A stretch of DNA of 64,000 bases from JACCXG01 sp963785755 (GTDB taxonomy: Bacteria; Acidobacteriota; Vicinamibacteria; Vicinamibacterales; 2-12-FULL-66-21): the NCBI GenBank assembly GCA_963785755.1, contig CAWAXG010000053.1:28502-92501 (forward strand), read 5' to 3'. Positions 15,249 to 23,741 of the stretch are shown here, piece after piece. The stretch's first letter is position 1. Every line of letters begins with the position of its first letter. Made by a program: the position numbers and the translations under genes. The notes under the pieces are model-generated. The model saw only the letters and a list, made by a program, of their open reading frames with translations. It was not told where the DNA came from and made no database searches.

Positions 15249-16415
15249 ATGAGCCATCCAGAACCCCCTCCGACTGATCGCCGGGCCGTCCACGAGCTGT
15301 ATCTCGTGAAATCCCTCGTGCACGGGTCGCAAATCCTCTGGGCCTTTCACCATCCAGGCGAAACCCTCAGGCTGCGGGATGTGATGGACCGAACGGGCTT
15401 TGCCAAGGGGATGTGCTTCCGGCTGCTCTACACGCTCCGGTATTGCGGCTTCATCGAAAAGGTCGAAAACAACCGCTATCGCCTCACGGCTGAAATCCGG
15501 CGCCGCAGGAAGTACCGCATCGGCTATGCCGGACAGGGCCAGGACAGCTCGTTCGCGCACGAAGTCCACAGCGGCCTCGTCCGGGCGGCCGAGCGCGCGC
15601 AGATCGAGCTCGTCGTCGTCGACAACCGGTATCAGCCGAAGATTGCCCTCAAGAACGCGCAGCTGCTGATTCGCGAGGGCGTGGATCTGGTCGTGGAGTT
15701 TCAGACCGACGAATCCGTCGCGCCCGCGATCGCGTCGGCGTACCACCAGGCGCGCATTCCGATTATCGCGATCGACATCCCGCATCCCGGCGCGACCTAT
15801 TTCGGCGCGAACAACTACGAAGCGGGACTGATGGCCGGGCGTCACCTGGGGCGATGGGCGAAGCAGCACTGGGGCGGACAGGCCGACGAGGTGCTGCTGC
15901 TCGAACTGGCACGCGCGGGGTCGGTCCCGGCCGCGCGGCTCCGCGGCGTGATCGCGGGACTGCGCGACGTCCTGCACGACGCCGCCGCCTTCCCGGTCGT
16001 GTCAATCGACGGGGACGGCCAGTTCAAGACCGCGCTCGAACGCGTCCGAAAGCACCTGAGGGAGACGCGAGCGACGCGCACGCTCGTGGGCGCCGCCAAC
16101 GACCCGAGCGCGCTCGGCGCCGCGCGGGCGTTTCAGGAAGCGGGCAAAGGGGAGATGTGCGCGATCGTCGGACAGAACGCCGAGCCGGACGCGCGCGCCG
16201 AGCTGCGCGCTGCAGGCAGCCCGCTGATTGCGTCGGTCGGCTATTTCCCGGAGAAGTACGGCGACGGCGTGATCCGGATGGCGCTCGATCTGCTTGGCCG
16301 CCGCGCGGTGCCCCCGGCCTTCTTCGTGAAGCACCAGCTCGTCACCCGCGACAACGTCGATCACCTGTATCCGAACGACGCGCTGCTCGGCGTCGAGCCT
16401 TACGCGCGCTTCTGA
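15249..16415 (+). CDS. Winged-HTH regulator fused to a periplasmic-binding-protein (RbsB-type) sensor domain
   Basis: A 388-residue cytosolic protein without a signal peptide. Residues about 12-80 form an IclR-like winged helix (GETLRLRDVMDRTGFAKGM, then a wing ENNRYRLTAE). Residues about 93-375 are a type-1 periplasmic binding fold (YRIGYAGQGQDSSFAHEVH, GANNYEAGLMAGRHLGRW). LacI proteins pair this sensor with a different HTH, so this is a distinct combination. The sensor suggests a sugar or sugar-like inducer. It is read away from the TonB receptor and converges on the GH106-like glycosidase. Regulation of either neighbour is inferred. There is no strong Shine-Dalgarno sequence before ATG 15249. 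Confidence 0.8.
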   Translation: MSHPEPPPTDRRAVHELYLVKSLVHGSQILWAFHHPGETLRLRDVMDRTGFAKGMCFRLLYTLRYCGFIEKVENNRYRLTAEIRRRRKYRIGYAGQGQDSSFAHEVHSGLVRAAERAQIELVVVDNRYQPKIALKNAQLLIREGVDLVVEFQTDESVAPAIASAYHQARIPIIAIDIPHPGATYFGANNYEAGLMAGRHLGRWAKQHWGGQADEVLLLELARAGSVPAARLRGVIAGLRDVLHDAAAFPVVSIDGDGQFKTALERVRKHLRETRATRTLVGAANDPSALGAARAFQEAGKGEMCAIVGQNAEPDARAELRAAGSPLIASVGYFPEKYGDGVIRMALDLLGRRAVPPAFFVKHQLVTRDNVDHLYPNDALLGVEPYARF

Positions 16416-16425
16416 CGCCTTCACA

Positions 16426-16580
16426 TCAACTCCCAACTCCCAACTTCCAACTCCCAAGGTGAATCGCCCGTACCAGTCTGGGCGAAAGGCGGAACAACGC
16501 AGGCAGAGTGTCGCGCCTTCCACCCAGATGGTACGAGCGGCTCTTTTTGGGAGTTGGGAGTTGGCGGTTGGGAGTTGACG
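16426..16580. repeat. Inverted CAACTCC/GGGAGTT arrays filling a convergent intergenic region
   Basis: Left array 16426-16457 (four CAACTCC-type heptamers), right array 16547-16578 (four GGGAGTT-type heptamers). Inside, about 16464-16490 and 16513-16540 are also mutually complementary (GCCCGTACCAGTCTGGG against CCCAGATGGTACGAGC). Nearly the whole gap between two converging genes is one imperfect palindrome. Confidence 0.75.
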
Positions 16581-16582
16581 TC

Positions 16583-19574
16583 CTACTTCACTACGCGCAG
16601 CGGCGTGAGCGTGACCGGCCCGATGAGCCCGGAGTCGAGCGGCTTCCAGCCCGCCGCCGTGAAGAGTCCGTCCGCTCCCCGATTCTCGGGAAGGCGCGCC
16701 GGAAAGTTGACGTTGTAGAACTTCTTCCAGGCCACACCACGCCGATCGAGATCGGCGACGCGATTGGCTGACAGGTTCGTCACGCTGACTTCGAGCACAT
16801 TGGTCGCCGAGAGCTGCGCGGCGGCGACGGTGATGCTGAACCCCGGACCAATCCACGTTCCCAGGTCGCGTCCGTTCAGACGAACCCGCGCACTCTCCCG
16901 CACCGAGCCGAGATCGATCCGCCACGCCTGCGCCGAGGCCGCCGGCCTGGGAAACGAAACGGTGTACGCGGCCGTTCCAGAGAAGCGCTGGACCTCCTCG
17001 CCGCCGAATTCCGTCCAGGAGATCAGCCGATCGATCTTGCGCTCCGGCGGCAGCACGGGCCCGCCCTTGACGAATCGGACAGTCCACGGGCCGGAGATCT
17101 CCCGCGGCTCACCGGCAGGCTCGTACGACTCGTAGCGCTCGAGCCGCGCGGTTGGCGCGGTCGCGAGCAGCAGCGACCCGCCGGCGGGAATTTGCAGATG
17201 AACCTCGATCGTTCCGGAGCTCGAACGACGCGCCCGGCCATTGCCTCTGGTCCCGCGCATCGGATCGAAGACGGTGACGGCCGGTGCACGAGTGTCGAGC
17301 GGGACCCAGCCATCAATCGGTTTCTCGGCCGGATTGCTGACGAAATAGATCCGGCCACGGCTGTCGGCGCGTCGAGCGAACAGGACGCCAAGATCCACCA
17401 TCCGCTCGCGCAAAACGCCCGCGCGGTCCAGCAGGCGTGCGAGGTCCTTTCCCTGCAGGATCCGTCCTTGACCGGCTCGCGCCTCCGTCACGCCTTCGGC
17501 GTCGGCCACGCCGGATGGCACGCCGGCCAGCGCCTTCTCGAGGCCCGCTCGCCGCGTTTCGAGATCGGCCAGCCCGGATACATCCGACGGCCAGCCATTG
17601 AGAGCGATGACCGTCGCGCCACCTCGCGCGAGCGTGAGGACCTGCTCCAGCGTCTCGAGCGGGATGAACCTCCCCGCCGGCATCACGATGACGCGATACT
17701 TGCCGCCGCCACCGGTGACGAGACCGCCGCCTTCCACCCGTGTCTGACGCAGCTGGCGATCCGAGATGAAGTCGTAGGTGAACCCGCGGGACTGCAGCAT
17801 GGCCGCCGCGCTCTCGAACGCCGTCCCTTGCGCCGGAGGATTTGCGCCGCCGAAGTGCGTCAACATCGCCTTCTGGCGAACGGCCAGCGCGTCGTACAGC
17901 GGGAAGTACAGCAGCACGTCGTGATCGGCGGTCCCGCTCTGAAGCATCGACTGGACACGCGCGACGTACATGTTGAGCGCGGTGAAGTCGTCCCACCAGG
18001 CGTTCTGCGGCACGAATTCAACCGATGCGTAGAACAGCCGGCCCGGCCACGGATCGTTCGCCGGCGAATACGTCGTCCCGTGATAGACGATGTGGTTCAC
18101 GCCCCCGACGAAGAAGCGATCGACCGTGGCCCGGACGTCTGCCAGCGTCGACCTGAAATGCTCGCCGAGCCAGGTCGCCGCTTCGGCTGACACGAGACGC
18201 CGGCCCGCGACGTGCGCCGCGGACGTCGCCCACTTGAAACGCTGAATCTCGGCGCCCTCCGTCTCGGGAATGTCGCTCGCGGCATAAAGATCCAGGAGGC
18301 TCGCGGGAGATCCGTGGGCCTGATTTCGGGTAAGGCCCTTGCGGCCGTGCGCCCAGCGGTTCCACTCGGCAGTGAACGTGTCGAGGAGCAGGTCCGAAAT
18401 CGTTTCCCGATAGTCCGCGAGAACGCGCGCGTTGCGCTCGTCGTTGTCGCGCCCGAACAGCGCGGGCAGATGCTGGCGCAGATCGTATCCGCGGCGTTTC
18501 CGGAACTCGTCGAGGAGCGCCGGCGTCCAGTCGGCCTGCCCGGTCGCATCGTCCACTTCGTACGAGTCGTTGAAGAACGCGCGAAGCCCCACGCCTCGAT
18601 TGCCGGTGAACGCGCGATCGAATGCTCCGAGGTACCGCCCGATGGCGCTGGCAGAAAAGTGATCGATGACATTGCCTTCTCCACCAGGGGCGGCCCGCTC
18701 GACGAGCTTGCCGTGCCAGCCGCCGAACAATCCATAGAGCGTCCAGGTGCCAGGCGGCGCGGTCCACTCGAGCATCCGATCGGCGTTGACCTGAGCGGTG
18801 ACGTCGACCACCTCGCCCTTCTCGCCATACGCGATCAACGTCACGAGCGGGAGGTCTCGCGGATACTTGACCTGCTCGAGCGCGAGCGCCTGCAGATTCC
18901 GATTGGCGCTGACCGGCTCGGCAAGGTCGGTAATCTGAATCGCGCGCGCTCCCTGACGAATGACCGGCTGCTGCGACTGCGTCCGCGGCGGATCCCCGGG
19001 CGCGCCCTCGTTGACGATGTGAATCTGGTTGCCGATCGCGCGTACCGAGCGGTGTCTGCTGCAGGCGGATCGGTTCGGTGAGCCGCGCTCCGCCGGCGAC
19101 CGTCCAGACCTTGTGCGCGACCGATCGCGGCGCGAGGTCATCGTCGACCCACGGACCGCCGAACGGCCATCCCGTTCCGGTCGCCATATCGACGCCGAGT
19201 CCGATACGCGAGGCTTCGGCGATGGTGTGGTCCAGCATCCGTACCCAATCGCTCGACAGATACTGGATGAACCGGTCTTCCGCCCCGCGAACGCCGTAAA
19301 TCGGCGTGATCTCGACGCCGCCGAGCCCGGCGCCCCGGAGCGCTTCTAGCTGCTGCGTCAGAGACGCCGGTTCGACGGCGCTGCCGTGCCACCACCATCT
19401 GGTCCACGGCTTCATCTCGGACGTCAGCGCCGGCCAGTCGCGAGCCGCGCTCCGATCCTGGCCGGACTGAGCGGTGACCGGACGCGGCGGTTCGAGCAGC
19501 ACCAGAACGCACGCGGCGCCGATCGCGATCGCAACCGAAGAGTTCACGAGATACCTCCGGAAAGTCTCCGTCAT
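16583..19574 (-). CDS. GH106-like alpha-L-rhamnosidase family glycoside hydrolase (one frameshift)
   Basis: Reading from ATG 19574 (MTETFRRYLVNSS, signal ending at ...RPVTAQ) gives an N-terminal part with KPWTRWWWHGSAVEP and GLGGVEITPIYGVRG, the GH106-type opening. The frame changes between about 19036 and 19056 (+1). The rest then runs intact to a stop at 16583 with WFNDSY-like FFNDSYEVDD, NHIVYHGTTYSP and a C-terminal galactose-binding-like sandwich. After removing one base the span is 997 codons, close to the family length. It is probably an exported exo-acting rhamnosidase. The break may be an assembly error (see findings). Codon use and GC match the neighbours. Confidence 0.75.
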
Positions 19575-19656
19575 GATAACGAACACGCTGGATTGCGCGT
19601 GTCCTGGCACGGACGTCCTGCTTGCATTCTGCCCGATGACGGTATTTGATGGCGCC

Positions 19657-20803
19657 ATGCAAAGACGGCAGTTCATCGCATTGGCGCTGCTTTCGACGAC
19701 GCGTCTGGTCCGCGCGCAACCCAAGGGGGACATGCTGGTTTATTTCGGCACCTATACCAATACCGGGACGAGCAAGGGCATTTATGTGTCCCGCCTGGAT
19801 ACCGGATCGGGCGCGCTGTCGAGCCCGGAGCTCGCTGCCGAGGCGAACAGCCCGAGCTTCCTCGCGATTCACCCGTCCCGCGACTTTCTCTACGCGGTCA
19901 ACGAAGTCAGTGACTTTCGAAGGGAAGAGCGTCGGCGCGGTCAGCGCGTTCGCGATCGATCGACAGAAGGGGACGCTCAAGCCGCTCAACCAGCAGTCAT
20001 CGGGCGGCTCTGGCCCGGCGCATCTCGTCGTCGATCGAACCGGACGGAACGTGCTGGTGGCCAACTACGGGGGAGGCAGCGTGGCCGTGCTGCCCATCGC
20101 GCAGGACGGCACGCTTCGTCCCGCGTCGGCGTTCGTCCAGCACACCGGCGCCAGCGTCAATCCACAGCGGCAGAAGGGGCCGCACGCTCATTCGATCAAC
20201 GTCGATCCGTCCAACGGCTTCGCGTACGTGGCCGATCTCGGGATCGACAAAGTGATGATCTATCGCTACAACGCCGAGGACGGGTCGCTCGTGGCGAACG
20301 ATCCGGCGTTCGCGGCAGTCGAGCCCGGATCGGGGCCGCGTCACTTCGCGATGCACGCCGATGGCCGATTCGCATACGTCATCAACGAGCTGCCTTGCAC
20401 GATCACGGCGTTCAGCCGGGACACGAAAGACGGCGGCTTGAAGGCGGCGCAGACGATCTCGACGCTGCCAGCCGGCCAGTCCGTCGAACAAGGCTTCAGC
20501 ACGGCGGAGGTACAGGTGCATCCCTCCGGGCGGTTTCTGTACGGGTCGAACCGGGGTCACAACACGATCGTGGTGTTCGCGATCGATCAGAAGAGCGGCG
20601 CGCTGACGCTCGTGCAGCACGAATCGACGCAGGGAAATACGCCGCGCAATTTCGGGATCGACCCGAGCGGCCGGTATCTGATCGCGGCAAACCAGCGATC
20701 GGATTCGGTGGTCGTGTTCCGCCTCGACGGGTCGACCGGCCGCCTGACCCCCGCGGGCCATCAGGCCGCTGTCGGCGCCCCGGTCTGCGTCAAGTTCACC
20801 TGA
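19657..20803 (+). CDS. Lactonase family, seven-bladed beta-propeller (YbhE/6-phosphogluconolactonase-like), one frameshift
   Basis: ATG 19657 gives a Tat-like signal (MQRRQFIALALLSTTRLVRA), then VYFGTYTNTGTSKGIYVSRLD and SPSFLAIHPSRDFLYAVNE. At 19918 one extra C (GACTTT-C-GAAGGG) shifts the frame; the continuation EGKSVGAVSAFAID runs intact to TGA at 20801-20803. The repeated blades (GRFAYVINEL, GRFLYGSNRGHNTI, GRYLIAANQ) fit Pfam lactonase PF10282. Members hydrolyse sugar lactones or cyclic muconates. The signal implies a periplasmic role, unlike cytosolic Pgl. It is divergent from the GH106-like gene (82-bp gap) and followed 4 bp later by CutC. Confidence 0.78.
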
Positions 20804-20807
20804 CCAC

Positions 20808-21488
20808 TTGCTGCTGGAGGTCATCGTCCAGTCGGTCGAAGATGCGCGGGCCGCGGAAGCCGGCGGGGCGGATCGGCTCGAGGTGGTACGCGACATCCAG
20901 CGCGACGGGTTGACGCCATCGCTGGATCTGGTCCAGGCCATCGCGGCGGAGAGCCATCTCCCGCTTCGCGTCATGGTCCGCGACAGTGACGGCTTTGCGC
21001 TGCACGATCTCGGCGAGCTCGACGGCCTCAGACGCGCCATGATCGCGTTGGGCGAGTTGGGAGTCGACGGCGCCGTCGTCGGCTTCGCGCGCAGCGGAGA
21101 CCTCGATCTGGACGCGATGCATGCGGTTCTGTCTGCGGCGCCGATGCTTCGCGTGACGCTGCACCGGGCATTCGACAGCCTGCGCGATCCGCTGGCCGCG
21201 ATCGGCGATGTCAGGGAGTTCGGCCAGATCGACCGGATCCTGACGTCGGGCGGTTCAGGGGAATGGACCGCTCGCTGCGAACGCCTCCGCGAATACGCTG
21301 GCGCCGCTGGCCCATCGGTCACCATCCTCGCAGGTGGCGGAATCGATGAAGCCGTCCTGCGCGTCCTTGCCCGCGCGGGCTGCGTGACCGAGGTGCACGT
21401 CGGCCGGGCCGCGCGGACCGGCGACGTGCCCACTGCCCCAGTCTCCTCTGCGCGAGTCCGGCTGCTGAAGGAACTGGTCTCCTCCTAG
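20808..21488 (+). CDS. cutC: CutC family protein
   Basis: 226 residues from TTG 20808, the only plausible start, four bases after the lactonase stop, so probably co-transcribed. The CutC TIM-barrel is recognisable from LLEVIVQSVEDARAAEAGGA, DRLEVVRDIQRDGLTPSLDL, RVTLHRAFDSLRDP, DRILTSGGSGEW and VTILAGGGID. CutC was named for copper homeostasis, but its real reaction is unsettled. The FDS...LTSGG signature is complete and the length is slightly short but whole. It converges on the PIG-L gene across an inverted heptamer array. Confidence 0.85.
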   Translation: MLLEVIVQSVEDARAAEAGGADRLEVVRDIQRDGLTPSLDLVQAIAAESHLPLRVMVRDSDGFALHDLGELDGLRRAMIALGELGVDGAVVGFARSGDLDLDAMHAVLSAAPMLRVTLHRAFDSLRDPLAAIGDVREFGQIDRILTSGGSGEWTARCERLREYAGAAGPSVTILAGGGIDEAVLRVLARAGCVTEVHVGRAARTGDVPTAPVSSARVRLLKELVSS

Positions 21489-21515
21489 CGGGTGCTGAAG
21501 AACGCAGCAGTGAAA

Positions 21516-21606
21516 ACTCCCAACTCCCAACCTCCAACTCCCAAGGAACTCAGATTCGATCGACAGAGAATGTTTGGGAGTTGGCAGTTGGAGGTTGGGA
21601 GTTGAC
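21516..21606. repeat. Inverted CAACTCC/GGGAGTT arrays (compact hairpin)
   Basis: Left array 21516-21545, right array 21575-21606, loop of about 29 nt. The arms pair over about 24 nt, with one extra 7-nt unit on the right. It lies between the convergent cutC and PIG-L genes and is the most compact member of the family here. Confidence 0.72.
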
Positions 21607-21635
21607 GTATTCGTTGTGGTTCGCCGCCAGAGCCG

Positions 21636-22412
21636 TCAGCCGACGCGAGACGTGCGGAGATAGCGGGCGCCGAGGGCGTCGCGCAGCGGGTCGGCGTGCT
21701 CCTCGCAGAAGCCGAGATGCGAGTGGAGTCGCCAGCCCTCGGCATGTTTGAAGCGCCGCGAGAGCTTCCCCACCGCCAGGCTGAAATCCTCCATCGTGCG
21801 CAAATAGTCGTCCATGCCTTGCGTCTTATCGAGAAACGAGCGCTGGCTGGCGTGGCAGGCGAGCGCCTCGCGCTTCCGGATGTGCACGGTCGAGGTATCC
21901 ACGAAGGCGTGCGGAGGGATGGGACGGCGCAGGCCGTCACGCAGGCCATGAGGACTCGCGTGATAAATCGTGACCGGTCCGGACACCGCGGCACGCGTCG
22001 GCACGGTCCGGTAGCCCTTGAGACCTCGCGCGAACGCCGCCGTCACCGCCAGGCGCGCGGTGTTCATGTGGTCTTCCATGTAGTCCTGAGGCGAGTGCGT
22101 CAGGATGACGGACGGCGCCGCCAACCGGATGGTCGCGCACACGCGCCGCAGCGTCCGGTCGTCGTAGAAAATCTGGAGATCGTTGCAGAGGGGCGGATGC
22201 CACGTGGCATCGAGCACCTTCGCCGCAGCCTGCGCCTCCCGACGACGCACCTTTGCGGTCTCCGCCGGCGACATCGTCAGGCTGCCGAGGTTGCCGGTCG
22301 ACAGATTCAGGCAGTGGATCGTCCAGCCGGCCTCGCGCAGCAGGCACAGCGTTCCGGCCATGACGAATTCGATGTCATCGGGATGCGCGGCAATCGCGAG
22401 AGCGGCAGGCAT
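21636..22412 (-). CDS. PIG-L family N-acetyl-sugar deacetylase (LmbE-like)
   Basis: 258 residues from ATG 22412. The N-terminus MPAALAIAAHPDDIEFVMAG carries the zinc-binding AHPDD signature. LNLSTGNLGS and ILTHSPQDYMEDHMNTARL give the second metal-binding cluster (HxxDxxxDH). The family removes acetyl groups from N-acetylglucosaminyl lipids or conjugates. There is no signal peptide. The open frame extends upstream into the divergent kinase gene, but nothing there resembles this family and AAHPDD is always near the N-terminus. A purine-rich AAGGAGAGG sits about 17 bases upstream, which is far for a Shine-Dalgarno sequence. The substrate is unknown. Confidence 0.85.
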   Translation of the reverse strand: MPAALAIAAHPDDIEFVMAGTLCLLREAGWTIHCLNLSTGNLGSLTMSPAETAKVRRREAQAAAKVLDATWHPPLCNDLQIFYDDRTLRRVCATIRLAAPSVILTHSPQDYMEDHMNTARLAVTAAFARGLKGYRTVPTRAAVSGPVTIYHASPHGLRDGLRRPIPPHAFVDTSTVHIRKREALACHASQRSFLDKTQGMDDYLRTMEDFSLAVGKLSRRFKHAEGWRLHSHLGFCEEHADPLRDALGARYLRTSRVG

Positions 22413-22517
22413 GTGGACGCATCGATCCTCTCCTTCTTGGTGCGCGGAGCATAACATGTCGAATCGGAGGGGCGTGTTGATCCCCGGCGCGCAGTCCCCG
22501 TATCCTCGAAAGACCCC

Positions 22518-23723
22518 ATGACCCGGACCCATGCCGCGACGACGCGCAGAACGACGTCGATCCACGTTCCCTACATTCCTTCCCACGGCGCCAAGGATCT
22601 GCTCGCGCCCCGTCAGGTCATCGAGAGCCCCGAAACCGGTCTGCGCTATCGCATCGATCGGATGCTCGGCAAAGGCGGCTTCGGCGAGGTCTATCTCGCG
22701 CGGCGGCTCAACCGGTCGACCTCGGTGCCCGAGGACGTCTGCATCAAGGTCAGCGACAGCGTCGACGGCTGGGTGCGTGAGGCCTATTTCGGCAAGCTGC
22801 TCGACGGGCATCCGCGCGCGATCACGATGTTCGACATGTTTCCCCTGATGCGCGCCGATGGCCGCGTGCTCTACTACCTCGCGCTCGAGTACGCGTGCCA
22901 TGGCGACCTGGCTGGATTCCTGGCGCGCAACGCCAAAGGCTGGCCGGAATCACGGGCACGCCGGGAGATCGCCGGCATCCTCGAGGTGCTCGGCAAGCTG
23001 CATCGCGGGCAGCTCCTTCACCGCGATCTGACGCCGATGAACGTGTTCGTCTGCGAGAAGAACACGCTCAAGCTGGGGGATTTCGGGATCGTCCGGCAGC
23101 AGAGCGACCAGCGCGGCGTCACCGTCCGGACGATGAACGCGCTGACGGCGCCGAGCGACATCATCGCCGGCACCGTGCCGAAGTGGCAGACGAGAGACGA
23201 TGTGTTTCAGATGGGTCAGCTGCTGGCGATGCTCGTGAAAGGAAACGCGCGCGCGCGCATCCGCCCGGCCGAGGTGCGCACGCTGGCGTGCAGCGACCAT
23301 CTGAAGGAAATCATCTACCGCTGCATCGGCGAACGACGCAAGCGGTATGAAAGCGCGGACGAGCTGATCCTGGCCCTGCGCACGCCGCCGGCATCGCTGC
23401 GGCCCGGCGTGCTGCGGACGCTCAAGGGCGTACACATTGCCTTCACCGGCATCCTCTCCCGTCGCCGCGCCGACGCCATCGCGGCGGCTCGCCGCGCCGG
23501 CGCCATCGTCCATGGCATGCCTACGGCGCAGACCACCGTCGTGGTCCGCGGCCGGCCGAACGCGCAGCAGGCCGCCGGTCGCGATGGCGGCTTGAAGCTC
23601 ATGGAGATCAAGAGACTCCGCGAGAAGGGCTATCGGATTACGCTGCTGAACGAAACCCGGTTCTGGAACCTCGTCGCGCGGCGACGGGCCAGCCGGTCCA
23701 AGCCTGGTCGAACCAGTGCCTGA
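22518..23723 (+). CDS. Hanks-type Ser/Thr protein kinase with a C-terminal BRCT-like domain
   Basis: 401 residues, no membrane segment. The kinase domain (about 42-290) has all main motifs: Gly loop GKGGFGEVYLARR (51-63), Lys77 in VCIKV, HRDLTPMN with D170 and N175, and DFG at 188-190, so it should be active. Residues about 302-387 read LKGVHIAFTGILSRRRADAI, GAIVHGMPTAQTTVVVRG and YRITLLNETRFWNLV. This matches a BRCT domain: strand-helix, Gly turn, 'T.LV' strand and the conserved Trp near the end (W383). BRCT modules usually bind phosphopeptides or DNA ends and are found in DNA ligase. A kinase joined to one is rare in bacteria. It lies 105 bp from the divergent PIG-L gene and 18 bp before the DUF4038 gene. 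Confidence 0.82.
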   Translation: MTRTHAATTRRTTSIHVPYIPSHGAKDLLAPRQVIESPETGLRYRIDRMLGKGGFGEVYLARRLNRSTSVPEDVCIKVSDSVDGWVREAYFGKLLDGHPRAITMFDMFPLMRADGRVLYYLALEYACHGDLAGFLARNAKGWPESRARREIAGILEVLGKLHRGQLLHRDLTPMNVFVCEKNTLKLGDFGIVRQQSDQRGVTVRTMNALTAPSDIIAGTVPKWQTRDDVFQMGQLLAMLVKGNARARIRPAEVRTLACSDHLKEIIYRCIGERRKRYESADELILALRTPPASLRPGVLRTLKGVHIAFTGILSRRRADAIAAARRAGAIVHGMPTAQTTVVVRGRPNAQQAAGRDGGLKLMEIKRLREKGYRITLLNETRFWNLVARRRASRSKPGRTSA

Positions 23724-23741
23724 TCGCATGTCCCGGTTCCC

